Assembly (NCBI GenBank): GCA_030447505.1 | Contig: JAUJOT010000005.1 | Span: 323,395-387,394, forward strand | From: Solirubrobacteraceae bacterium | GTDB lineage: Bacteria > Actinomycetota > Thermoleophilia > Solirubrobacterales > Solirubrobacteraceae | Reading direction: 5' to 3' | DNA length: 64,000 bases | Shown here: positions 17,843-25,754 of the stretch, one piece after another | Layout of the letters: each line of letters starts with the position of its first letter | Position numbering within the stretch: position 1 is the first letter of the stretch | Notes under the pieces: model-generated | Database searches by the model: none | What the model saw: only the letters and a program-made list of their open reading frames with translations | Told to the model about the DNA's origin: nothing | Translations under genes and position numbers: made by a program

Positions 17843-18327
17843 GCGCGAGCCCGGTCGCCGATCGCCGTCCTCACTCCGGCGACCGCCGAGCGGTGGCGGT
17901 CGCCGCGGTGGTGATCGTCGTGCTGCTCGTTGTCTACGTCGCGGCGCTCGCCGCCGGCGGGGAGGCGCCGCGGCTGGGCGCATCGCTCGAGGAGATCCTG
18001 CGGGAGCCCGACGACGTCGTCGGCGAGCGGTGGGCGGTGAGCGCCGAGGTGCGTGACGTCCTCGGCGATCAACTCATCCTCGTCGGCGGGCGCGAGTTCG
18101 GGATCGCGCCGGTCCCGGTGCTGCTGACGAGCCGCGCCCGCGAGGTCGTCGACGACGGGATCGCGCCCGGCGATGTCGGGCAGTTCGTCGGGCAGTTCCG
18201 CCGGCTCGACGTCTCGCAGCTCGAAAGCGAGATCCGCGGCGACCTGCCCGACGAGCGCTTGGAGCGCCTCGAGGAGGGACTCGTACTCGTGGCCGACCGC
18301 GCCGCGGTCGATCAGCGCGTGCGCTGA
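17839..18327 (+). CDS. single-pass membrane protein, unknown function
   Basis: A 162-residue protein not recognised as a known family. It starts at GTG 17839, overlapping the GT2 stop (GTGA). A basic N terminus is followed by one helix (VAVAAVVIVVLLVVYVAALA), then an outward soluble part with a small beta-rich domain (VVGERWAVSAEVRDVLGDQLILVGG) that has the look of an OB-like or CcmE-like fold, and a C-terminal acidic helical stretch. As the last gene of the lipid kinase-MFS-GT2 operon it may serve the same pathway. Confidence 0.7.
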   Translation: MSASPVADRRPHSGDRRAVAVAAVVIVVLLVVYVAALAAGGEAPRLGASLEEILREPDDVVGERWAVSAEVRDVLGDQLILVGGREFGIAPVPVLLTSRAREVVDDGIAPGDVGQFVGQFRRLDVSQLESEIRGDLPDERLERLEEGLVLVADRAAVDQRVR

Positions 18328-18405
18328 GCACGCAGGAGCAGCGAGGCGGCGAGGCCGGCGCAGTCCCGAACGCTCGCCGCCACGCTTGTCATGCCGCCCG
18401 GCCCG

Positions 18406-18612
18406 TCAGGCGCTTGCCCCGCGCTTCGACTCGAGTGAGGGCGCGTCGCGGGGGCGCTGCTCGTCGTCGTCGTCGCCGCCGGTGATCGCCTGCTTGAACT
18501 CGCGCATCCCGCGGCCGAGCGACCGCCCCGCGTCGGGCAGCCGCTTCGGACCGAGGATGACGAGCGCGAGGGCGAGGACGATGATCAGCTCGAGAGGTCC
18601 GATCGCCGGCAT
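18406..18612 (-). CDS. tatA: TatA/E twin-arginine translocase subunit
   Basis: A 68-residue protein with the TatA plan: a short N terminus (MPAIGPLELIIVLALALVILGP) forming the membrane helix, the hinge GPKRLPDAGRSLGRGMREFKQAI forming the amphipathic helix, and an acidic then basic tail. It forms the pore of the Sec-independent pathway for folded proteins. It is immediately downstream of two exported ferritin-like proteins with twin-Arg-like signals, which fits dedicated export of these partners. No tatC is in the window. Confidence 0.9.
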   Translation of the reverse strand: MPAIGPLELIIVLALALVILGPKRLPDAGRSLGRGMREFKQAITGGDDDDEQRPRDAPSLESKRGASA

Positions 18613-18622
18613 TGCCGCGTCC

Positions 18623-19402
18623 TCAGGACTTCAGGAACGGCTTGACGATCGCGAGGACCTCCTGCTTGGTCAGCGGCTCGTCGAACGCCTCGGTCACCTG
18701 CCTGGCGTTGACGGTCGAGACCTGCGGGACGTTCACGCCGTACTTCTTCGTCTGGCCCATTCCTTCGTAGACGGGCTGGACGGCCTTCGGCGCGCCCGGT
18801 TGGGACTGCGGGATCCAGCCGGACAGCTCGCGCAGCCGGCGGACACGTGCGGCGTGGCGGGCCTCGACCGAGTGGATCGTGAGCGCCGCCGTGAGCACGT
18901 CGGGCGACTCGGCGAGGTTCGGCGCCTGCCCGCGGTACGCGCGCTGGCCGGTGTCCTCGAACGCCTGCGAGAGCAGCAGGAACTGCTCGTACTTCTCAAA
19001 CGGCGTGAACATGCCGCCGGCGGTGAAGTCGAACTGCGGCGACTTGCCCGCCTCGTCGCCGAGCTGCTCCTCGAGGAACTCGACGTGCTCGGACTCGTGG
19101 CTCTGGATCGTCTCGAAGATCTCGCGCGTGTCGGCGGGGATCAGCCCGTCGGTCCCCAGCGCCTGCTCGTAGAACGTGTTCTCGAGCCGCTCGAGCGTGA
19201 GCGCGAACTTCAGGACGTCGACGACCTGCTTCGGCATCGCGCCGCCGTCCTGCGCGAACGCCGCACGGGCGCTGGCCGCAAACGCGACGGGAACCGAGAC
19301 GGCGGCGGCCGCCAGACCGAAGCGCCGGAGCGCGCCGCGCCGCGTCGCAATCTGCTCGGCGATGTCGGCGTCGACGGTCGAGAAGATGTTTTCGTTGCTC
19401 AT
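18623..19402 (-). CDS. exported ferritin-like domain protein
   Basis: A 259-residue protein with a Tat-like signal (ATRRGALRRFGLAAAAV, then hydrophobic residues to AFAQ). The mature part is a ferritin-like four-helix bundle of the Ferritin_2 (PF13668) type: LKFALTLERLENTFYEQAL, IQSHESEHVEFLEEQLGD, and IHSVEARHAARVRRL, which supply the E-x6-Y and ExxH metal-type residues. The metal site suggests a di-iron or di-manganese centre; the activity is unknown. It lies between the second exported ferritin-like gene (10 bp upstream) and tatA (10 bp downstream), so all three are probably one operon. Confidence 0.88.
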   Translation of the reverse strand: MSNENIFSTVDADIAEQIATRRGALRRFGLAAAAVSVPVAFAASARAAFAQDGGAMPKQVVDVLKFALTLERLENTFYEQALGTDGLIPADTREIFETIQSHESEHVEFLEEQLGDEAGKSPQFDFTAGGMFTPFEKYEQFLLLSQAFEDTGQRAYRGQAPNLAESPDVLTAALTIHSVEARHAARVRRLRELSGWIPQSQPGAPKAVQPVYEGMGQTKKYGVNVPQVSTVNARQVTEAFDEPLTKQEVLAIVKPFLKS

Positions 19403-19412
19403 TGCAAGGCTC

Positions 19413-20090
19413 CTATGCGTTGATGACGCGGACGGTGGTCTTCAGGAACGGCGCCGCGGCCTCGAGCACCGCGGCCGGCTCCAGCGCGTCGTCGAATGCC
19501 TCAGGGGCGAACGACTTCCCCACCAGGTCGTTGATCACCGACGCGTGTCGCGCCTCGACGGACACGATGTCACCAGCGGCCATCAGCGGCACTGCCGCAT
19601 CCTTGCCCATCCGCGCGAGGAACTTCGCCGCGCCGTTGTAGGCGCCGACGCCGAGGTTCTCGAACGTCGATGCGACCTCGAGCACGTTCTTCTGATCGTC
19701 GAAGTCGACCTCCGAGAAGTTCACTTCCAGCGCCCCGACCGCGTCGTCGCCCAGCACCTCCTTGAAGAACTCGCGATGGGCGATCTCGTGGCCCTTCAGC
19801 GCGTCGATCACGCGGCCGTACTCGGTCTCCGTCGGCTTCGCGACGGTCTCGCGCGCCTGCGTGTAGAACGCCGCCTCGAGCTGCTCGAGCGCATAGGCGT
19901 AGTTGAGGACGCCGGCGACCTGCGAGAAGTCGAGCGTGACGTCGGCCTGCTCGGGCGTCGTCGCCGTCGTAGCGGCGCCTTCGTCTTCGTCGTCGCCGCA
20001 AGCGGCGATCACGACGCCGGCAGCGGCCGTCCCGCAGACCTGCAAGAAGACGCGCCGCCGCAACGGGCGCACGAGCGCTGGATCAGTCAT
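19413..20090 (-). CDS. exported ferritin-like lipoprotein
   Basis: A 225-residue relative of the neighbouring ferritin-like protein. The N terminus has RRRVFLQVCGTAAAGVVIAACG, that is, a Tat-type start combined with a lipobox-like IAAC, so it is likely a Tat-exported lipoprotein. The bundle has LNYAYALEQLEAAFYTQA, LKGHEIAHREFFKEVLG and VSVEARHASVINDLVG, with the paired ExxH metal residues conserved. ATG 20090 was chosen; the in-frame ATG at 20129 would add a run without export character. It is the first gene of the ferritin-like/ferritin-like/tatA operon. Confidence 0.87.
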   Translation of the reverse strand: MTDPALVRPLRRRVFLQVCGTAAAGVVIAACGDDEDEGAATTATTPEQADVTLDFSQVAGVLNYAYALEQLEAAFYTQARETVAKPTETEYGRVIDALKGHEIAHREFFKEVLGDDAVGALEVNFSEVDFDDQKNVLEVASTFENLGVGAYNGAAKFLARMGKDAAVPLMAAGDIVSVEARHASVINDLVGKSFAPEAFDDALEPAAVLEAAAPFLKTTVRVINA

Positions 20091-20129
20091 CGCGATTCCT
20101 TCCATCGGGTTTCGCGCACTACTGCCCAA

Positions 20130-20345
20130 AGAGGGAGATACGTGCTCTGCCAGTGTCCGCCCGCTGACGGCCGGGGCGAACGCAATCGCGCCATCTTTCC
20201 GTGCACCGCTCCTCGCCCGGTTGCCGCTGCCCGCGGTCGTGTCGCCTAGATGGGGGTCATCGCCCGGCGCGAATGGGGGGAGTCCCCCAGCGTCGACTCA
20301 TACAGCGCGGGTTAGAAGGTCTGCAACCGTAGAAAAGGGAAGGAC
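20130..20345. promoter_or_regulatory. divergent intergenic region with G/C palindrome
   Basis: This gap separates the ferritin-like operon (minus) from the Crp-type regulator (plus), so it should hold both promoters. A 13-bp dyad GGGGGA-G-TCCCCC lies at 20276-20288, close to the regulator. It could be an operator or the end of an RNA hairpin. No convincing -10/-35 pair stands out. Confidence 0.35.
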
Positions 20346-21215
20346 GTGCAATCCGCAATGGCAACGATCGCGATCGCCGACAGCAGAGAGCGCCACGCCA
20401 CCGCTGCGGCGGGGCTGGCTCAGACAGTCGTCCCGCTCAGTCCGCGCCAAGACGTGGTTCGCGTCTTCAACGTCGAACCCGGCCTGCTCGCGGACGTCGA
20501 CGCCAAGACCGCCGACTTCCTCAGGCAGCGCGTTGTCGTGCCCAAGCTGTGGCTGGACGCGGGACCATGGGAGCCCCCGCTGCAAGACCGCCGAATGCGC
20601 CGATCGCTCGGGCTGCTCGTCCTCGACGGCCTCGTCATCCGGACGGTCGAGCTTCACGGCAGGCGCTGTCCTGAGCTCGTCGGCGCCGGAGACCTGCTTC
20701 GTCCGTGGGACGATGCCGATGCTTCGCTGTCGCACGCCACGTCGTGGATGGCGCTCGACCGTGCCTCAGTCGCAGTTCTCGACGAGCGCTTCTGCACGAT
20801 CGCCGGCCGCTGGCCCAGCATCATGGCGCAGCTTCTGACGCGCAGCATCCAGCGATCGCACGCACTCGCGGTCAATCTTGCGATCGTGCACGTGCGACAC
20901 GCCGATCTACGGCTGCACATGCTGCTATGGCATCTCGCGGACCGGTGGGGGCGAGTGACCCCCGACGGAGTCCACCTGCCGGTGCGCCTGACGCACGAGA
21001 TGCTCGCCGAGCTTGCCTGCATGCGGCGCCCGACAGCCTCCAGCGCGCTCAACGGGCTGGCGCGACGCGGTGAGATCGCTCGCTGTGATGACGGCACCTG
21101 GCTGCTCACCGGTTCTCCGCCGAGCGCGATCGACGACGCGCGCCACGACGGAGACGTCGGCGGCGCCGCACGCCCGCGAGCTCAGGCGGACGTCGGTCCG
21201 TGCGCTGCCGGCTGA
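20346..21215 (+). CDS. Crp/Fnr-family transcriptional regulator
   Basis: A protein of about 289 residues with an N-terminal effector-domain-like region (about 40-180; weakly matching the cyclic-nucleotide fold) and a C-terminal winged helix: LPVRLTHEMLAELACMRRPTASSALNGLARRGEI is the recognition-helix region of Crp-type regulators. Many Thermoleophilia carry similar Crp-like proteins of unknown ligand; no phosphate-binding cassette typical of cAMP receptors is visible. The start is GTG 20346 or ATG 20358. Its 3' end overlaps the convergent MscS gene by 34 bp. It may control the divergent ferritin-like operon, by position only. Confidence 0.75.
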   Translation: MQSAMATIAIADSRERHATAAAGLAQTVVPLSPRQDVVRVFNVEPGLLADVDAKTADFLRQRVVVPKLWLDAGPWEPPLQDRRMRRSLGLLVLDGLVIRTVELHGRRCPELVGAGDLLRPWDDADASLSHATSWMALDRASVAVLDERFCTIAGRWPSIMAQLLTRSIQRSHALAVNLAIVHVRHADLRLHMLLWHLADRWGRVTPDGVHLPVRLTHEMLAELACMRRPTASSALNGLARRGEIARCDDGTWLLTGSPPSAIDDARHDGDVGGAARPRAQADVGPCAAG

Positions 21216-22159
21216 GCGGCGTCTCGCGCGGCGGCGACGTCACCATCGAACGCGACGCTGTAGGTCTGGTAGGCAAGGGCGATCGAGTGTTCGCAGAAGC
21301 GCGCCAGGACCCGCCGCACGATGCGGTCCTTCGCGCGCCGCGCGCCACGCACAGCGGTCACGAAGCGCCCGACGATCTCCACGTCACCGTCGGCGACGCG
21401 GACGTAGGTCTGCGGCTCGACCTCGGAGCGCGACAGGAGGTAACGCTCGCCCAGCCGCGTCAGCGCCGCCTCGCCCTCGCGACGCAGCTCCGGCTCGTCG
21501 GCACACATCTCCTCCAGCACGATCGCCTCGGCGGCCTGCCAGTCGTCGTCGCGAGATACCGCGAAGACGACCTCCTCCCAGATCCAGTCCAGATGCGCGG
21601 AGTAGTTGAATACGGGCGAGGTGAACGTCTTCTTGTTCGAGACGGTCACCATCCGGCCCGTCGGCTGGCGCGCACTGACCCACGTTGACGCGCCTGCACT
21701 CGCGGAGGGTTCGCTGCCGATCTCGAACAGCGTCGTGCGCAGCGGCGTGATGTCGACGACGTCGCCGCGAACGCCCGCGACCTCGACCCGGTCGCCGACG
21801 GTGTAGATCCGGCCGCCGAGGATGTTCACCCAGCCGAAGAGCGCCCCGATGACCTCCTGCATCGCGAACGCCACGCCCGCAGTGGCAAATCCAATGATCA
21901 CCGAGAGGCGGCCGCCGAGCGGGGCCCACAGCGCGATCAGCGCGACCAGCGCGATCGTGACGATGACATAGGTGACGATCTTCGCCGACCAGTAGCGCCG
22001 ATATTGGTCATCGGCGAATCGTCGGCGCACGAGCGCAATCGCGACCAGACGAGCTGCGGCGGCGATCAACACGATCGTCAACGTCGTGACCGCCAGGCCC
22101 GCCACCGAGTCGGTGTCGACGAGCAGTTCCAGCAGACGCTCCGGCGACATCCTCGTCAC
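21182..22159 (-). CDS. MscS-family mechanosensitive channel
   Basis: A 325-residue small-conductance channel protein. There are three membrane helices near residues 20-40, 60-82 and 85-110; the pore helix is GFATAGVAFAMQEVIGALFGWV, followed by the cytoplasmic beta-domain start GRIYTVGDRVEVAGVRGDVVDITPLRTTLFEI and the MscS-type SNKKTFTSPVFNYS loop. The C-terminal 100 residues are helical and less conserved. The channel would release solutes on hypo-osmotic shock. The convergent overlap with the Crp-like gene means transcription of one reads into the other. Confidence 0.9.
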   Translation of the reverse strand: MTRMSPERLLELLVDTDSVAGLAVTTLTIVLIAAAARLVAIALVRRRFADDQYRRYWSAKIVTYVIVTIALVALIALWAPLGGRLSVIIGFATAGVAFAMQEVIGALFGWVNILGGRIYTVGDRVEVAGVRGDVVDITPLRTTLFEIGSEPSASAGASTWVSARQPTGRMVTVSNKKTFTSPVFNYSAHLDWIWEEVVFAVSRDDDWQAAEAIVLEEMCADEPELRREGEAALTRLGERYLLSRSEVEPQTYVRVADGDVEIVGRFVTAVRGARRAKDRIVRRVLARFCEHSIALAYQTYSVAFDGDVAAARDAAQPAAHGPTSA

Positions 22160-22235
22160 GTACCCGCCGCGATGGCCGCCGGCGGACGCCTGTCAGTCGC
22201 GTGACGCGGCGACGCGATACGTGCGCCAGCGACCG

Positions 22236-22886
22236 CTACGGCTCGACGAGGCCGCGACGGATCGCATAGCGCGTCAGCGCGACGCGATCCTTGAGTCCGA
22301 GCTTCTCGAAGATGTTCGATCGGTGGCGTTCGACGGTCTTCTGGCTGATGTGCAGAAGCTCACCGATGTCTCTCCCGCTGAGTCCCTCGGCGATCAGCTT
22401 GACGACCTCGGTTTCGCGAGGCGACAGTGGATCGAGCTGCGTCTCGTCGGGCCCGTGCTCGAGGAACTCTCGAACCAGCGCTGCGACGCCCCGCGGGTAC
22501 AGGAACGGCTGCCCTCGAAGCGTGGCTCTGCAGGCGTCGATCAGATCCTCGTGCGCAGCGGTCTTCAACACGTAGCCGGAGGCGCCCGCTCGCAGCGCCT
22601 CGAAGAAGAACTGCTCGTTGTCGTGCATCGACAGGATCAGCGTGCGCAGGTTCGGTCGATGCTCGGCAAGCTGGCGCACTGCCTGGATGCCGGTCAGTCG
22701 CGGCATCGAGACGTCCAGGATCGCGAGGTCGATGTCGCCGGCGAGGGCGGCACGCACTGCCTCGGCACCGTCTGAGGCCTCGGCGACGACGTCGAAGCCG
22801 GGCTCGGCATCGAGCAGCGCCTTGAGGCCTGCGCGCACGACGGCATGGTCGTCGGCCAGCAGCACGCGGATCGTAGAGCGGCTCAC
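22236..22886 (-). CDS. NarL/LuxR-family response regulator
   Basis: A 216-residue protein with a receiver domain (LLADDHAVVRAGL with the acidic pair, LAILDVSMPRL with the phospho-accepting Asp, YVLKTA with the conserved Lys) and a LuxR-type helix-turn-helix (LSPRETEVVKLIAEGLSGRDI, SQKTVERHRSNIFEKLG). GTG 22886 has GGAGG a few bases upstream and overlaps the stop of the kinase gene (GTGA), so the pair is translated together. It would bind DNA as a dimer when phosphorylated; targets unknown. Confidence 0.93.
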   Translation of the reverse strand: MSRSTIRVLLADDHAVVRAGLKALLDAEPGFDVVAEASDGAEAVRAALAGDIDLAILDVSMPRLTGIQAVRQLAEHRPNLRTLILSMHDNEQFFFEALRAGASGYVLKTAAHEDLIDACRATLRGQPFLYPRGVAALVREFLEHGPDETQLDPLSPRETEVVKLIAEGLSGRDIGELLHISQKTVERHRSNIFEKLGLKDRVALTRYAIRRGLVEP

Positions 22887-23830
22887 GGTTCCTCCGCCTT
22901 GACGGCGAGCCGAACGCTTGTCCCGCGATCGCCGCGTGCGCCGATAGCGAGTTCGGCTCCGATCGTCAATGCGCGCTCTCGCATCGTGCGCAGGCCACTT
23001 CCATCGCCGCTGCACTCTGTGATGCCGCGACCGTCATCGGCGATCTCGAGCGTGACGGCACCGCCCGTCGAATGCAGCGAGATCCAGATCGTGGTTGCGC
23101 CGGCATGCCTGATCGCGTTCGTCATCGCCTCTTGGGCAACGCGGTAAACGACGAGCTCTGCGTCGGCTCCGAGCGGCGGGAGCTGGCGGTCGAGGTTGCG
23201 CGCGAAGCGCATCCCCGTCTGCTCGGCGAGGCGCTCGACGAGGTTCGTCAGCGCCGGGGCGAGCCCGAGCGCGTCAAGTGCCTCTGGACGCAGCTGCCGC
23301 GCGAGCGTGCGCACGTCGTCGATCGTGGCCAGGATCGTCTGCCGAACCGCAATCGTCTCGTCGTGCAGCTCGGGCGGCGTGCGATCCAGCAGCCTTCCGA
23401 CCTGGAGGGCGATCGCGGTCAGCGTCTGGCCGATCTGGTCGTGCAGCTCGTCGGCAAGCCGGCGGCGTTCGCCTTCGCGTTCGCTGAGCGCGCGCAGGCC
23501 GCTGTCGCGCCGTTCGGCCTCGAGTCGGTCGAGCATCTCGTTGAAGGCCTCGACCAGGACCGTCACCTCCGAGCTCGGTCCGAGCAGGGGGATCCGTTCA
23601 CCCGGGTGCAGCGGATCGACGCGACGCATGAGCGCCGTGAGGCGTGTCAGCGGCGTCACCGCGCGGCGCATCAGCAGGAGATTCACCGCGAGCATCATCG
23701 TCAGGCCGCCGACGAGCGCGGCAACGCGCCCATTGGCCGGCTCCACGATGAGCACTGCGCATGCCACGCCGAGGACCGTGGCGTTCGGAACGAACAGCCG
23801 CCAGAACAGCGGGATCGGATGCCGCGACAC
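22883..23830 (-). CDS. NarX/LiaS-like sensor histidine kinase
   Basis: Cognate kinase of the response regulator. Two membrane helices (LFWRLFVPNATVLGVACAVLIV and VAALVGGLTMMLAVNLLLM) are separated by only a few residues, so there is no extracytoplasmic sensor domain. A HAMP-like linker follows, then HisKA_3 with the phospho-accepting His in LADELHDQIGQTL, and a HATPase with EAMTNAIRHAGA and IADDGRGI. GTG 23830 is preferred. The longer frame to ATG 23941 adds a Cys-rich stretch that is antisense to a hydrolase remnant on the other strand and is probably not translated. Intramembrane-sensing kinases of this type often watch envelope stress. Confidence 0.88.
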   Translation of the reverse strand: MSRHPIPLFWRLFVPNATVLGVACAVLIVEPANGRVAALVGGLTMMLAVNLLLMRRAVTPLTRLTALMRRVDPLHPGERIPLLGPSSEVTVLVEAFNEMLDRLEAERRDSGLRALSEREGERRRLADELHDQIGQTLTAIALQVGRLLDRTPPELHDETIAVRQTILATIDDVRTLARQLRPEALDALGLAPALTNLVERLAEQTGMRFARNLDRQLPPLGADAELVVYRVAQEAMTNAIRHAGATTIWISLHSTGGAVTLEIADDGRGITECSGDGSGLRTMRERALTIGAELAIGARGDRGTSVRLAVKAEEP

Positions 23831-23879
23831 CTCCCAACGGTACGGCTTTGCGTGGCTGGCGAAAACGGCGCTGCAGCAG

Positions 23880-24142
23880 CAGTCCTCGCCGGACGGGCGC
23901 GCACGATCGCCGCAGGCATCGCATTCGGGGTCATGGCTCACCTGATGCGCGACGTCGCCACCGGCGGTGGCGCCGCCATCCTGTGGCCACTGACGTCAGA
24001 CGGGCTGCGGATCCCCTTCTGGGTCGAAGCGGCGGCGCTCGCGGCGCTCGCCGTGCGCGGTTGGCAGCACGCCGGCCGCCTGCCGATCCTGCGTAGCGAG
24101 CGTGAGCGGCGCGATCCCGTGCCGCCGACATCGCGGTGCTGA
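23880..24142 (+). pseudogene. YdjM-type (DUF457) membrane hydrolase, C-terminal remnant
   Basis: The plus strand reads ARTIAAGIAFGVMAHLMRDVATGGGAAILWPL, then a hydrophobic helix and a basic tail. The HLxxDxxTxGG-ILWPL block is the signature of LexA-regulated YdjM/DUF457 metal-dependent membrane proteins. The N-terminal half is missing; the kinase gene occupies that position on the other strand. It is either a truncated remnant or, less likely, a short gene with an unrecognised start. Confidence 0.55.
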
Positions 24143-24377
24143 GCCGGAGCGAGCGTGTGTCCCGCGGCGTCCGGGTCGCGCACGTCACGTTGTCACCTGG
24201 CAGACCGTTGATGTCGCTCCGATCGCAGCCCGGGTAGCCGTGCCACTTGCCGCAGCTGCTGACGTACGTCTCGTGCGTCAAGACGGCTGTCGTCATCGCC
24301 GCCAGACGCTTGTTGCCATCGACGCCATGCCCCTCCATCAGACGCCGGATCGTGCTGTCTCGAAGCCAGGCAGGACG

Positions 24378-25211
24378 ATGCTCGAGCGCACAGAACCGCG
24401 CTCCGACGCGACTCGCGCCGCGAGTTATCGCAGGGTCTCGCGCGCCCGCACGGATCGTCTGCTGTTCGCTCGCCGCGACGCCGGTGACCGCCGCGCTCGC
24501 GACGAGCTGATCGAGCGGTTCCTGCCGCTCGCCCGGTCGGTCGCACGGCGGTACGAGCGTCCTGGCGAGCCGCTGGACGACCTCGTCCAGGTCGCGGCCT
24601 TGGCGCTGGTGAAGGCCGTCGATCGCTTCGACGTACAACGTGGCCACGCCTTCACGAGCTTCGCGGTGCCGACGATCATCGGCGAGCTCAAGCGCTACTT
24701 CCGCGATCGCACGTGGGTTGTTCGGCCGCCGCGCGAGGTGCAGGAGCTGACGCTGCGCGTCGAAGCGGCCGCTGTGCGCCTGGGACAGAAGCTGGACCGC
24801 GCCCCAACGGTGCGCGAGCTCGCCGTAGCGATCGGCGGCAGCGACGAACAGGTGCTGGAAGCGATGCAGGCACGCGGCGGGCGCAGCGGGCTGTCGCTGG
24901 AGGCAGCGGGCGCCGACCGAGACGACGAACAGGCGTTGCACCAGACGCTCGGCGTCAGCGATGACGGTTACGCGCGTGCCGAAGACCGCATCGTCCTCGA
25001 CGGGCTGCTGGGCTATCTATCGCCGCGCGAGCGCGAGGTGGTGCGCCTGCGCTTCGAGCGGGACCTCACGCAGCGCGAGATCGCTGCACTGCTCGGGATC
25101 AGCCAGATGCAGGTGTCGCGGATCGTCCGAGCCTCGATTACGCGCCTGCGGTACGTCGCAAACCAGCAGCGCAGGCTGCAAGGCGCAGCTGCCCTTCACG
25201 CAGACGCCTGA
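24378..25211 (+). CDS. SigB/SigF-type RNA polymerase sigma factor
   Basis: A group 3 sigma factor of 277 residues. Region 2 includes ARRYERPGEPLDDLVQVAALALVKAVDRFD and the promoter-melting FTSFAVPTIIGELKRYFRD. Region 3 follows (VQELTLRVEAAAVRLGQKL, RAPTVRELAVAIGG). Region 4 has LSPREREVVRLRFERDLTQREIAALLGISQMQVSRI. This is the architecture of stress-type SigB/SigF factors. ATG 24378 has AGGCAGGA upstream. No anti-sigma (RsbW-type) gene is adjacent, so control must be exerted elsewhere. Confidence 0.92.
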   Translation: MLERTEPRSDATRAASYRRVSRARTDRLLFARRDAGDRRARDELIERFLPLARSVARRYERPGEPLDDLVQVAALALVKAVDRFDVQRGHAFTSFAVPTIIGELKRYFRDRTWVVRPPREVQELTLRVEAAAVRLGQKLDRAPTVRELAVAIGGSDEQVLEAMQARGGRSGLSLEAAGADRDDEQALHQTLGVSDDGYARAEDRIVLDGLLGYLSPREREVVRLRFERDLTQREIAALLGISQMQVSRIVRASITRLRYVANQQRRLQGAAALHADA

Positions 25212-25310
25212 GGCGAACCCGCGCGAGGACCCGAACGCTGCGCAGACGACGACGCGCTCCTCAGCAGCTCGCCTCGAGGGCGCGCGTGGCTGTCTGGAGA
25301 TCGCTCGACA

Positions 25311-25730
25311 TCAGTCCTCGACGACGAGAGTCGCCGTCATGCCCGCCTCCTCGTGTCCGCCGACCGGGCAGAACAGCTCGTAGGTTCCGGGCTCGAGATC
25401 GGCCTCGACGCGCGAGGTGCCGCCGTTGCCGACCGTTTCGCCGGTCTCGTCGACGCCCTTGCCGCGAATACCGATCGCGTGCGGGACCTCCGACGGGTTG
25501 GCCATCTCGATCGCCACGCGCCCTGACGTCGTACGCGCAGCGGTTCGCTCGAAGCGCAGCGAGCCGTCACGCGCGGCGTCGAGTCGCACCGAGCGCGCGG
25601 GCGCGTCAGCTCCACCGCAGCCCGCGGCGGCGAGCGTGAGGGCGACGAGCGCGATCGCGCCGAAGCGCCTCGAGCGCTGGGCTCCAGACCTGATTTGACA
25701 TGCATCACGAGCTATCTTTAGGCTTACCAC
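25311..25730 (-). CDS. cupredoxin-like lipoprotein
   Basis: A small exported protein (about 139 residues): basic N terminus, hydrophobic core ending LTLAAAGCGG (lipobox), then one cupredoxin domain. Blue-copper ligands are visible: His in EVPHAIGIRG, Cys in YELFCPVGGHEEAGM with His four to five residues later, and Met as the axial ligand. This is the plastocyanin/azurin pattern. GTG 25730 is the only sensible start and has no good ribosome-binding site. The gene is divergent from the multicopper oxidase operon, with 12-24 bp between starts, so one regulatory region serves both. Confidence 0.8.
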   Translation of the reverse strand: MVSLKIARDACQIRSGAQRSRRFGAIALVALTLAAAGCGGADAPARSVRLDAARDGSLRFERTAARTTSGRVAIEMANPSEVPHAIGIRGKGVDETGETVGNGGTSRVEADLEPGTYELFCPVGGHEEAGMTATLVVED

Positions 25731-25754
25731 AACCTGATTCTTATGGAGGACGAC
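25688..25754 (+). promoter_or_regulatory. divergent promoter region with DtxR-box-like dyad
   Basis: TTGACA (25695-25700) and TAGGCT (25719-25724), spaced 18 bp, form a good promoter for the oxidase operon, with the start point expected near 25731. A dyad TTAGG (25718-25722) and CCTGA (25733-25737), 10 bp apart, covers the -10 box and the start. It resembles the DtxR/IdeR/MntR consensus (TTAGG-9-CCTAA), off by one base and one spacing. The octamer ACCTGATT also occurs twice, at 25688 and 25732. The operon's third gene is a DtxR-family regulator, so this is its most likely operator. Confidence 0.5.

Noticed and set aside
23831-23941. Cys-rich N terminus of the histidine kinase
   Set aside because: It is antisense to the YdjM-like remnant, and the GTG at 23830 fits the family start better.
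24125-24352. Small Cys-containing minus-strand frame (HETYVSSCGKWHGYPGCDRSD)
   Set aside because: Looks protein-like for 20 residues but no family, no ribosome-binding site and antisense to the region before the sigma gene; not enough to call.
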